From positions 1 through 56,629 of the forward strand of contig CALUKE010000015.1 of the NCBI GenBank assembly GCA_944321165.1: DNA of 56,629 nucleotides, read 5' to 3'. Each line of letters starts with the position of its first letter. Within the stretch, counting starts at the first letter, position 1. Shown one piece after another: positions 1 to 7,968 of the stretch. A model generated the notes under the pieces. The model was not told where the DNA came from, made no database searches, and saw nothing but the letters and a program-made list of their open reading frames with translations. The position numbers and the translations under genes are program-made. The DNA comes from an uncultured Odoribacter sp. (GTDB lineage Bacteria > Bacteroidota > Bacteroidia > Bacteroidales > Marinifilaceae).

Positions 1-236
1 TGTTACTATTAGGTTCATAGTGATAGTCGCTATTGTTGGATATAAAGGTTTATACCTGTAGTTGACCGAATGCTTACCTTTTATATTTATAAAAGAATTT
101 TGCTATGTTTGTAAAAAAAATCAGCGATTATATGCATTTTGTGTAAAATTGTATATAACTGCTTGTTTTAATTCTTCTAACGTGTATTTTTTAATTTTAT
201 ACCGTTTTTTACAGGTTCGCATACGCTATTGAAATT

Positions 237-1445
237 ATGCTCGATTATGCTCATATATTGACAATATTGCTAACGATGGCTGCCGTTATCTGCATGGGCG
301 GTGCGTCCCTGCTCTTTTTGCGTGGACGAAACAACCGTTCCCGACGCATGCTGGCGGGCGTTATGGCGGCATGGGGGCTTGCCTATGTGGTGCGTGTCGC
401 AGGAATACTTTTGGGAAATCAGAACTTGAATTTCACCAAAACCGATGTGGCCGCCATGTTCGTGTTGGTATTTGGTAACTTATATCTGATTATTCTGTTG
501 CTTTATCCCCTGGAGGTGGTGCGTCCGGGGTGGCTCAATCTGAAACGGACAGGTATGCTGATGATTCCTTATGTGTTGCTAATCTTGTTTTATTATATTG
601 TCTTGTATCTATTGGGTCAAAAACCGCTGAAATTGTACGATATGAATCAGTTCTTGGAACATATCGGAGAGTTCAATGTCTGGTATCGCCTTTTGATGTC
701 TTTTTCCATTATCGTATATCTCGTGTTCCTGTTTCGATTGACCTGGCGTTATAAGGAATTTTACCGGCAGTGGTGTCGTAACAATTATTCTGATGCCAGA
801 AACATGGACATTTCATGGCTGCGTCAATACGGTATCGGTGTGGTGTTGATCGGGATTGCTTATTTTTGGCTCCTTTTTGATGGGAATACATACTGTTTTA
901 TCGTACATAACCTCACGGTACAATGTTTCTTTTGCTATGCCCTTTACAAAGGGCTCTTTCACGATAATCCATACACGGAGCATTTTTTCAGTCATACGCT
1001 GGATGAAGCGGAAGCGTGCCAAAAGGCCGAATTCAAGGAAGAACAATTATTTGCAAACAATGTTGTTTGTTCCCTGGGTAACGAAAGCGTGTTTCTCAAG
1101 AAATTACCGGCATATCGTGATGAGATAGCCGATTGGATGGTAAAGAAAAAGCCCTATCTGAACCCCGATTTCAAACTCATGGATGTATCGGATATCCTAC
1201 CCTTGAACCGGACTTATCTTTCCCGTGTCTTCAACGAAGGTTTCGGGAACAGTTTCAGTGATGTTGTGCGCGATTATCGTATACACGAGGCGGAATGGAT
1301 GCTTGCTAACCGCAAGGATATCCCCGTGGGACAGGTGGGTGAACTTTGCGGCTTTTCCTCTCCCTCCGTATTTCACCGCGCCTTCGTGCAGAGGCACGAT
1401 GGACTTACTCCGAACCGCTATCGCAAACAAGCGGAAGAAAAATAA
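237..1445 (+). CDS. Membrane-anchored AraC-family transcriptional regulator
   Basis: The protein has 402 residues. About six hydrophobic segments fill residues 6-240 (first at about 6-28), and a C-terminal AraC/XylS double helix-turn-helix lies at about 315-397, with the family-like stretches NRTYLSRVFNEGFG and VGELCGFSSPSVFHRAF. This is the layout of a membrane sensor joined directly to a DNA-binding domain. It stands immediately upstream of a same-strand pilus operon and is separated from it by a terminator, so it is probably that operon's regulator (inferred from position). The ligand is unknown. The 236 bases before it are AT-rich with no recognisable gene or clear promoter. Confidence 0.9.
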   Translation: MLDYAHILTILLTMAAVICMGGASLLFLRGRNNRSRRMLAGVMAAWGLAYVVRVAGILLGNQNLNFTKTDVAAMFVLVFGNLYLIILLLYPLEVVRPGWLNLKRTGMLMIPYVLLILFYYIVLYLLGQKPLKLYDMNQFLEHIGEFNVWYRLLMSFSIIVYLVFLFRLTWRYKEFYRQWCRNNYSDARNMDISWLRQYGIGVVLIGIAYFWLLFDGNTYCFIVHNLTVQCFFCYALYKGLFHDNPYTEHFFSHTLDEAEACQKAEFKEEQLFANNVVCSLGNESVFLKKLPAYRDEIADWMVKKKPYLNPDFKLMDVSDILPLNRTYLSRVFNEGFGNSFSDVVRDYRIHEAEWMLANRKDIPVGQVGELCGFSSPSVFHRAFVQRHDGLTPNRYRKQAEEK

Positions 1446-1474
1446 TTTTACAGGATTTCCTGCCGGATAGCCTC

Positions 1475-1501
1475 AAAACAGCCTCAGGACGGCTGTTTTT
1501 T
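1475..1501 (+). terminator. Rho-independent terminator after the AraC-type gene
   Basis: AAAACAGCC (1475-1483) pairs with GGCTGTTTT (1491-1499) across a 7-base loop and runs into a T tract. It sits 29 bases after the regulator's stop codon and separates it from the pilus operon. Confidence 0.85.
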
Positions 1502-1572
1502 ACGATTTGCAAATTTATTTTTTACAATCCGTCTCTCTCTTTTTACGATTTACGAATTTAATTTTACAAAAG
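1499..1572 (+). promoter_or_regulatory. Four phased TTTAC boxes upstream of the pilus operon
   Basis: TTTACGATTT (1499), TTTACAATCC (1521), TTTACGATTT (1542) and TTTACAAAAG (1563) lie in direct orientation with start-to-start steps of 22, 21 and 21 bases, two DNA turns each. Phased direct repeats are the usual arrangement for AraC-family operators, and the AraC-type gene is adjacent. The same word also occurs in intergenic repeats elsewhere in this window, so a repeat element rather than an operator remains possible. Confidence 0.5.
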
Positions 1573-1656
1573 GAAAATAATCCTTCCGGGATTTTCCGGC
1601 AATTTTGTCCTATACTAAGATTATTTGAAAATCTTCAAAAGATAATCGAAGGGACA

Positions 1657-2205
1657 ATGAAATCAAGAAAATTTTTTTATGGGATAGCCATATGGTGTGT
1701 GTTGTCTTTATTCATTGAACAAACCCCTGCGCAGAAAATCGGATTAAAAACCAATGCGCTTTGTTGGGCTGCAACTACACCAAATATCGGGTTTGAAATA
1801 GCCATGGGCGCCCAGACTACATTGGAATTCAACGGAGCCTATAATCCATGGACATTTGCCGATGACAAGAAGATGCGTTTTTGGCTCGTGCAACCAGAAG
1901 TCAGATATTGGTTCTGCGAGCGGTTTGAGGGACATTTCGTCGGTTGCCATCTACATGGAGCTCAATACTTCGGAGGCTTCAATCAAACGAGATATGACGG
2001 ATATCTAGCCGGAGGGGGATTCACCTATGGTTACGACTGGATTCTCTCTCCGCATTGGAATCTTGAGGCTCTTATCGGAGTAGGTTATGCCCGTCTTTGG
2101 TACGACAAAAGTCCGCGTATCTATTGCGAGAAGTGTCGAATCTCGGAACATAAGAACTACTTTGGGCCTACCAGAATAGGTCTTTCATTGGTGTATTTTT
2201 TCTAA
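1657..2205 (+). CDS. DUF3575-type outer-membrane protein of the pilus operon
   Basis: The protein has 182 residues with an N-terminal signal peptide (about 1-26, ending TPAQ) followed by the KIGLKTNALCWAATTPNIGFE stretch typical of DUF3575 proteins. Alternating aromatic strands and a terminal phenylalanine (LSLVYFF) suggest a small outer-membrane beta barrel. The ATG at 1657 was chosen over an in-frame ATG 150 bases upstream because it is preceded by GAAGGGA and begins the signal peptide; the upstream ATG falls inside the TTTAC box array. DUF3575 genes commonly open Bacteroidales type V pilus operons. The exact function is unknown. Confidence 0.85.
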   Translation: MKSRKFFYGIAIWCVLSLFIEQTPAQKIGLKTNALCWAATTPNIGFEIAMGAQTTLEFNGAYNPWTFADDKKMRFWLVQPEVRYWFCERFEGHFVGCHLHGAQYFGGFNQTRYDGYLAGGGFTYGYDWILSPHWNLEALIGVGYARLWYDKSPRIYCEKCRISEHKNYFGPTRIGLSLVYFF

Positions 2206-2225
2206 TTTTCAAAAAGGCTACGTAT

Positions 2226-3989
2226 ATGAATAAACAATATCAATACCACTTTTGTATCGTGTTCGCACTATTGTGCCTGTCGGTTTTTGCAGGCTGTTCC
2301 CCTGCGAAAAGAGTGGCGAAGACCATTTCTGTGGTGCCGGGACAGCAGATTCTGACCGTCACTCCCTCGGGAACAGTTAAAATGGATGTTTCGTTTTGCA
2401 TTCCCCAGAAATATGTTTCGGCACGCAACAGACTCTTCGTTACGCCCCAATTGGTTATTGACGACTCTCTCTGTAGAGATTTTGCGCCACTTGTCATTGA
2501 TGCCCCGATCTATACAAAAAAAATGGAACGTCGTATCGCACTTGACAAATATCGGGATCCTTATGGGAAATATTGCCAAAAGATTGACAATCCGTTGTCT
2601 TCGTTCTATTTGGAATATCACACGCAATTCGATATCCCTGAAAATGCCCAATCCGGTTATATCCGTGCCATTGTCAGCAAGGATGGATGCGGGGAATGTT
2701 CTGGGATGGATACTCTGTATGTGGCAGGTATTAGCAATCCCGTCAGTTTGATCGATACCAAGGAATCTCTTCATTTGACTTGGATTGAACCGGAATTTGT
2801 CATACGTTCCAAAACCCGGGAAGGAAAAGGTGAAGCGCTTTTGCAGTTCGGCATTAATATGCATGATATCAATCTTGATCTTGGTAATAATCGTAGCGAA
2901 TTGAAGCGTATGACCGAGACCTTAGAATCCATTTTGAGGGATACTCTGGCAACAATCCATTCCATGAATATTTATGGTATGGCTTCTGCCGACGGGTCTT
3001 ATGAATTCAATACAACTCTTGCTCGTAATCGAGCCTCTTCTGCCAAACAATGGCTTGTCGAGAGATTGCAAATCAACTCGGAGATCTGTCGGCTTATCCG
3101 GACGGATTCCCGACCCGAAGGGTGGTGGCCCATTTATCAGGCCATGGTTACTGATGGACATCCCGATTCGTTGAGCGTTAAACGCATATTGACGACCTAT
3201 ACCGATGGTAACGACGATGTGCAGGAACATTATATCAGACGTCTCGCCTGTTGGACCGATATTCGGGATCGATATCTCTCCAAAGACCGGAAGGTGGAAT
3301 ATACTTATAGTTATCGCATCCGTAGCTTTACGACTGACGAGGAATTGTTGTCCATGTATCGTATACGTCCCGATGCTTTCAATGAGGACGAGCTATTGCG
3401 TGTCGCTGCATTGGCAGCGGACGACAAGACAAAAATGGAGGTCTACGTCACGTTGATGTATTATTTCCCACAATCAACCGTGGCGGCGAACAATCTGGCA
3501 GTTTTATATCTGCGTGACGGAAATCCCGAAAAAGCCAGGCAGACTCTTCAGATACAGCAGGAATACTCACCAGAAATACTTGCAACACTGGCTGCCAGTT
3601 ATGTTTACTCGGATGACTTTGAGCGGGCTGTCGAACTGCTGCAGGAGGTCGATTTGCCTGAAGCGCGATACAATCTCGGACTGTTGAAGGCTCGACAGCG
3701 GAAACTGGATGACGCCTATGCCTTGCTCAAGGATTATTGCGATATAAATGCTGCCATTGTTGCTTTGAGTGTCGGTCGTAACGCTGAGGCACAGAGTATT
3801 GTGGATAAGTTGCAAGATCAGACTCCGTTGGCAGAATATGTCCGGGCACTCGTTGCCGCACGTATGGAAGATGAACAAGCCTTTCGGCAACATATTGAAA
3901 ATGCCTGCAAGGACGAACGATTTCGAGAACGGGCGGCCCGGGAAGTTGATTTCAAGAGATACCGGAATAGTCTGCATGTAAAGAAATAA
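2226..3989 (+). CDS. OmpA-like/TPR lipoprotein of the pilus operon
   Basis: The protein has 587 residues. A lipoprotein signal ends in FAGC (Cys at about 24). An OmpA-like peptidoglycan-binding segment lies at about 240-285 (YGMASADGSYEFNTTLARNRA...), and helical TPR-like repeats fill about 395-580. The middle may be DUF3868-like, but I cannot confirm that by eye. It follows the DUF3575 gene by 20 bases and ends one base before the next coding frame opens, so it is co-transcribed. A likely role is anchoring or assembly of the pilus at the outer membrane; this is inference from domain type and neighbours. Confidence 0.75.
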   Translation: MNKQYQYHFCIVFALLCLSVFAGCSPAKRVAKTISVVPGQQILTVTPSGTVKMDVSFCIPQKYVSARNRLFVTPQLVIDDSLCRDFAPLVIDAPIYTKKMERRIALDKYRDPYGKYCQKIDNPLSSFYLEYHTQFDIPENAQSGYIRAIVSKDGCGECSGMDTLYVAGISNPVSLIDTKESLHLTWIEPEFVIRSKTREGKGEALLQFGINMHDINLDLGNNRSELKRMTETLESILRDTLATIHSMNIYGMASADGSYEFNTTLARNRASSAKQWLVERLQINSEICRLIRTDSRPEGWWPIYQAMVTDGHPDSLSVKRILTTYTDGNDDVQEHYIRRLACWTDIRDRYLSKDRKVEYTYSYRIRSFTTDEELLSMYRIRPDAFNEDELLRVAALAADDKTKMEVYVTLMYYFPQSTVAANNLAVLYLRDGNPEKARQTLQIQQEYSPEILATLAASYVYSDDFERAVELLQEVDLPEARYNLGLLKARQRKLDDAYALLKDYCDINAAIVALSVGRNAEAQSIVDKLQDQTPLAEYVRALVAARMEDEQAFRQHIENACKDERFRERAAREVDFKRYRNSLHVKK

Positions 3990-4002
3990 AATGGATAGTA
4001 TT

Positions 4003-4920
4003 ATGAAAATAAAGCCAGCATATTATCGGTTGATTCTACTTTTATTATTGGCTGTGGTATTATCGTCGTGCATACGCGACGATATTCAGCCGTGTCCGCC
4101 GTTGCAGGTCAAGATTGCCATTGCGGACAAAAACTATGCAAACATAGACTATGTAGAGCGCGAAACGGGGTTGGATCATCGCATTGACGATGATATGAGC
4201 TTCTGCAGCTACATCCAGAAGCTGTTCTATGCTCTTTACAACCTCGAAACGGGCGAAGCGGTCAGTGTCCGCCACTTGCACGATGTGACGGGCAATGCCG
4301 AAATGGCTACGGCTTATCTGCCCGAAGACCTGCCTTTCGGACGTTACGGGCTGGTGGTGTGGGGCAATATCCTGCGAGAGGACGGTATTCTGGATGATGG
4401 CAGTTTAGGGACGTATAACTTGCACATGGGGCATGTAGAGGGATACGATGTTTACATGACAGCCGACGAACTGATTTATGACGAGTATCATTACGACTAC
4501 GTGGTGAGCCTGAAACGTCTGAAGGGCAAGCTGCTGATTCAGGCAGTGAACTTCCCGGCAGAAATAGAGTGGTCTAAAAAAACGGTCAGCGGTGTGACGG
4601 GAAATGTGGATTACGAATTGAATTATTCCGAATCGGAAACCGTCGTGACTTATACCGAATGGACCGGTCGTACATCGGAGTTTGTGAGCAGCACCTTCCT
4701 GGCTCCTTCCGTGACTTCGGCAGGCAGTACGGTAAATGCCGATTTGTATGACAGCCCGGATATGGAGGAACCTGTTATACAGCTTAAAACGGTTCGTGCA
4801 GAAATCAGCCGCAACGAGATAACCGTGTTGCGTTATGTCTACAATCAGGATACGGGCGAAGTAAGCATCTATATCTTGATGGATGATGGCTGGGACGCAA
4901 TATACAATTTGGAAATTTAA
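4003..4920 (+). CDS. FimB/Mfa2-family fimbrial anchor lipoprotein
   Basis: The protein has 305 residues from the ATG at 4003 (309 from the alternative at 3991). The lipobox LSSC is followed by IRDDIQPCPPLQVKIAI, which matches the start of FimB/Mfa2 proteins: lipidated subunits that terminate and anchor type V pili. Two transthyretin-like beta domains would be expected. The start at 4003 fits the TTATG context seen before other lipoprotein genes here. The gene overlaps nothing and continues the operon. Confidence 0.85.
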   Translation: MKIKPAYYRLILLLLLAVVLSSCIRDDIQPCPPLQVKIAIADKNYANIDYVERETGLDHRIDDDMSFCSYIQKLFYALYNLETGEAVSVRHLHDVTGNAEMATAYLPEDLPFGRYGLVVWGNILREDGILDDGSLGTYNLHMGHVEGYDVYMTADELIYDEYHYDYVVSLKRLKGKLLIQAVNFPAEIEWSKKTVSGVTGNVDYELNYSESETVVTYTEWTGRTSEFVSSTFLAPSVTSAGSTVNADLYDSPDMEEPVIQLKTVRAEISRNEITVLRYVYNQDTGEVSIYILMDDGWDAIYNLEI

Positions 4921-4962
4921 TGGAGTTCGGTAAAATATATGTTTAAATTAAAATGGAGTAAT

Positions 4963-6321
4963 ATGAAAAAGAATTTGTTTTTATGGGCGGTTTTTGCTAT
5001 TATGATGACACTGGCCGGATGTACACAGGAGGAAAAGATTGTGTACGTGGAAAAGGAAGACGGAACGGGCAGCGAAATGCAGCTTGAAGGGAATGTGCTC
5101 AAGATTTCGATGTCTAACAGCTTGACAAGGGCGGCGAGACCGATTAAGGATAATGCTGCCGATAATAATATCAATAGAATACAATTGAGATTCTTTAATT
5201 CTGATGATAAATCAGAGCGAGAGGATATTAGTATTGCTGGCATAGATAATAGTTTAACCTATGAGGGAAATGTAATTACGATTGCCAGTAATTGTCCAGA
5301 TGAGATTACAGTTCAATTGAATATGGATGCTGCCGCTGAAAAAGGTATATATATCTTTGCGTATGGCTATAATGTAACAGGGGACGAATCTCCGCTTGCA
5401 CTTACTCGAAATCAGAATTTCCAAGCGAACGATGGTTATGTCTTGTTGGAAAATCAAGAAGTAACTAATTCCGTTGGTCTCCAGGAATATTTTGCAGGAA
5501 GTAGATATGCCTATATCAATAAATACGGATTGTTTAACGAGTCTCCCCAAATTACCTTGAAGCGTCAGGTTGCAGGTTTATTGGCCTATTTGAAGAATAT
5601 CCCTGCTGTTCTTAATGATAAGAGTGGGGTTACGAAAGTGGTTAAATATATTACGGTTAATACCTCGAAGACAATAACAGGTTTGGTGATGCCCGCGGAA
5701 GGAATATATCAAGATGAAGGCAATGATGGCAGAGAAAAAGAGGGTAAATTTGCAAATGGATATACAGGAGAAAAAGGGACCCAAGAACTCTTGCGATTTG
5801 ATTTGACGAGTGCCAAACGAAATCCAAGTACAGCTCTCACTTATACTTTTGATGCAAATACAGCTATTGGCGGAGTAAGTTTAAATAAAGTCATTTTTGC
5901 TGATGGAATGGATGCAACAAAATTTAGCGGTATGAAGTTTGCTGATAATACCCTTTTTGGAAGTTGCTTTATTCTGCCATTTGATCATCCCTCATATAGC
6001 CCAGTTGATAGTTATCCTTATACGGCATTGTACATCAGTTATTTAGATGAAGATGGAGATGTGATAAATACCGCTTTATTAAATATGAGTACAGGTAGTG
6101 GTAATAATCAGAACTATTCCATTTGGGCAAACCATTTTTATTCCATTGGAACTAAAATAAGTGATGCTAATGGGGATGATGATAAAGATGGAAATCCTGA
6201 AAATGATGATGATGAAGAAGATAACCCACTGGATATCGGTGGCAAGTCAGGTACGGACGAAATGATATTGAATGTAGATGACATGTGGGAAGATGTTGCA
6301 TTAATAAGACCTACTGAATGA
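4963..6321 (+). CDS. FimA/Mfa1-family major pilin (type V pilus)
   Basis: The protein has 452 residues from the ATG at 4963 (GGAGTAAT upstream); an ATG 24 bases earlier precedes the signal. The lipobox is LAGC (Cys20). A candidate Arg cleavage site, SLTR-AARP (Arg56), would remove the propeptide and expose the mature pilin, as gingipain-like proteases do in P. gingivalis. NHFYSIGTKI near residue 394 is typical of the C-terminal pilin domain. An acidic Asp/Glu/Asn-rich insert follows at about 401-425, then a C-terminal ILNVDDMWEDVAL segment that could be the donor strand. From about 5140 the gene is visibly more AT-rich than the upstream operon genes. Confidence 0.85.
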   Translation: MKKNLFLWAVFAIMMTLAGCTQEEKIVYVEKEDGTGSEMQLEGNVLKISMSNSLTRAARPIKDNAADNNINRIQLRFFNSDDKSEREDISIAGIDNSLTYEGNVITIASNCPDEITVQLNMDAAAEKGIYIFAYGYNVTGDESPLALTRNQNFQANDGYVLLENQEVTNSVGLQEYFAGSRYAYINKYGLFNESPQITLKRQVAGLLAYLKNIPAVLNDKSGVTKVVKYITVNTSKTITGLVMPAEGIYQDEGNDGREKEGKFANGYTGEKGTQELLRFDLTSAKRNPSTALTYTFDANTAIGGVSLNKVIFADGMDATKFSGMKFADNTLFGSCFILPFDHPSYSPVDSYPYTALYISYLDEDGDVINTALLNMSTGSGNNQNYSIWANHFYSIGTKISDANGDDDKDGNPENDDDEEDNPLDIGGKSGTDEMILNVDDMWEDVALIRPTE

Positions 6322-6364
6322 TGTAAGTTTTGATTAGTTAATATAAACCACTGTGAGGTGCCAC

Positions 6365-6397
6365 TTCCCGCCGAGGTTTGGCGAAGCCTGGCGGGAA
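6365..6397. repeat. Long near-perfect hairpin with GGCG loop
   Basis: TTCCCGCC, one unpaired G, AGGTTT, a GGCG loop, AAGCCT, then GGCGGGAA: 14 paired positions with one bulge and one G-T pair. It lies 44 bases after the pilin stop codon and has no T tract. Confidence 0.85.
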
Positions 6398-6420
6398 ACG
6401 CAAGAGGCTGTCTCAAGTTA

Positions 6421-6467
6421 TGAACTGCACTCCCCAAAGTTAGACAAAAAAATTGGGAGGCAGTTCA
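6421..6467. mobile_element. Abutting IS3/IS150-like terminal inverted repeats, no transposase
   Basis: TGAACTGCACTCCCCAA (6421-6437) and TTGGGAGGCAGTTCA (6453-6467) are inverted copies with a two-base indel. The left arm continues AGTTAGACA, like the outer ends of IS150-group elements (recalled). Only 15 bases separate them, so no transposase can be present. It could be a deletion scar or a minimal non-autonomous element. No target duplication is visible. Confidence 0.55.
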
Positions 6468-6498
6468 GATATCCACGACCTTATGAATTAATCATTTG

Positions 6499-6540
6499 AT
6501 ATCCCCCGAAAAGTATCGAAACCTTCGGGGGATATTTTTT
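6499..6540 (+). terminator. Rho-independent terminator closing the pilus region
   Basis: ATATCCCCCGAA (6499-6510) pairs perfectly with TTCGGGGGATAT (6524-6535), and T residues follow. It isolates the uptake block from the pilus operon. Confidence 0.9.
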
Positions 6541-6711
6541 TATTGAAAATCTCTTTTCATTTTACCCACTTTAACCTCATTGCCGCAATAGACAAGGTGA
6601 TTTTAAAAAATGATTCATCATCAGGTAGAAATTTTCTAAAATTTTTCCACAATTTCTTCACCTATTTTGAATCTTTAAATGTGTATATAGTGTGAAGATT
6701 AATAAAAATTC

Positions 6712-7902
6712 ATGAATTATTGTATGAAGTGGCGTGAAGATGATATGGAATATATTATTCGTCATTTGGGACAGCCGGAGTCTTTGAGTGATGAAGAGTT
6801 TGTCCAATGGCTGAAAGAAGAAGAGCATCGGATGCTTTTTGAAGCGATTCGAAATGATCGAGAGGCATTTCTTTATAAAACTGATTTTGGAAATATTAGT
6901 GTGGAGGAGGAATATAAACGTTTTAGTGGACGGCTTCGAGAACGTAAACATCGTTTGTATGTGCGTTGGAGCGTTGCTGCCGCTTCGTTTTTGATTGCTT
7001 TGGGAACCATATGGGGGTTGTATAGAGATGAAATGCAGTCGGTAGAGGTTGCTAAGAACGAAATTTATGCAGGAAGGAAGGTCGCTGAATTGATATTGGC
7101 GGATGGTCAGCGGATTCGATTGGATGATCAAGTCATCAATATTCAGGAGCAGAATGGTATTCAGATTACGAATGATACGAATTGTCAACTGGCATATCTA
7201 CTTTCTGATGAGAAAAAAGAGATGAGGGATACAGCATTGGTTTATAATACGATATGTATTCCTGCTGGAGCAGATTACATGCTACGTTTGTCTGATGGGA
7301 CGACCATTCATTTGAATTGTGAGACGGAATTCCGTTATCCGGTTCAATTTGCCGGGAATGAACGGCGGGTTTTTTTGAGTGGAGAGGCTTTCTTTGATGT
7401 AAAGAAAGCGGAGGAATGGCCTTTTATTGTAGAAACGGAATCGATGAAAATACAGGTCACCGGAACTCGTTTCAATGTCAAGGCTTATCAGCAGGATGAG
7501 TTTGTTCATACGACCTTGGTTGAAGGACAAGTTTCTGTTGATCAATTGGATGGATCGGGCGCAACTGAAATTTTATCGCCTGCTCAACAATTTATTCTGG
7601 ATACGCATTCGGGAATTGCACAGGTACGGGAAGTCGATGTTCAACTGTATACTGGTTGGGTGGATGGAATGTTTGTATTCAAGAATCAGCGGTTGGAAGA
7701 TATTATGCAAACCCTGGCTCGTTGGTATTCCATCCAGGTTTATTATACCGAGCCGTCTGTGAAAAACATTTGTTTGTCTGCTCATTTAGATCGTTATGAG
7801 CACATTGATACCATTTTGAATATTATACAGGCAACCCATAAAATTGATTTTATCAGAAAAGGGGATGTAGTTACTGTTTTCCCCAAGCAAGAAATGAAAT
7901 AA
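6712..7902 (+). CDS. FecR-family anti-sigma regulator, module A
   Basis: The protein has 396 residues: a cytoplasmic N-terminal region, one membrane segment at about 84-104 (WSVAAASFLIALGTIWGLY), a periplasmic FecR domain (SDGTTIHLNCETEFRYPVQF, then VTGTRFNVKAY and TTLVEGQVSV) and a C-terminal DUF4974-like segment at about 310-393. FecR proteins hold an ECF sigma factor and release it when a loaded TonB transducer contacts them. Unusually, no sigma gene precedes it; the nearest are about 13 kb downstream at 20643 and 21350. Alternative starts are 6724 and 6745. Confidence 0.92.
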   Translation: MNYCMKWREDDMEYIIRHLGQPESLSDEEFVQWLKEEEHRMLFEAIRNDREAFLYKTDFGNISVEEEYKRFSGRLRERKHRLYVRWSVAAASFLIALGTIWGLYRDEMQSVEVAKNEIYAGRKVAELILADGQRIRLDDQVINIQEQNGIQITNDTNCQLAYLLSDEKKEMRDTALVYNTICIPAGADYMLRLSDGTTIHLNCETEFRYPVQFAGNERRVFLSGEAFFDVKKAEEWPFIVETESMKIQVTGTRFNVKAYQQDEFVHTTLVEGQVSVDQLDGSGATEILSPAQQFILDTHSGIAQVREVDVQLYTGWVDGMFVFKNQRLEDIMQTLARWYSIQVYYTEPSVKNICLSAHLDRYEHIDTILNIIQATHKIDFIRKGDVVTVFPKQEMK

Positions 7903-7968
7903 ATATTACTTAATTGTCTCGTGTCTTTTATTTGATTATTAATCAGTTGAACTAAACATTACAAATGT

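Larger units (their letters stand above)
6322..6711. other. 390-bp gene-free gap with hairpin, IS-like ends and terminator
   Basis: No credible gene lies here. From left to right it holds a near-perfect 33-nt hairpin, an inverted pair resembling IS3/IS150 ends, a strong terminator and about 170 bases of AT-rich leader before fecR. GAGGCTGTCTCAAG (6404-6417) resembles the outer end of another common Bacteroidales IS type, from memory. The gap looks like a scar between the pilus locus and the uptake block. Confidence 0.7.

Noticed and set aside
1507..1656. 50-codon N-terminal extension of the DUF3575 gene
   Set aside because: It runs through the TTTAC array and would bury the signal peptide; the ATG at 1657 has a better leader.
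2268..2864. 198-codon open frame antisense to the OmpA/TPR lipoprotein gene
   Set aside because: Overlaps a gene with a clear signal peptide, domains and operon position; no independent support.
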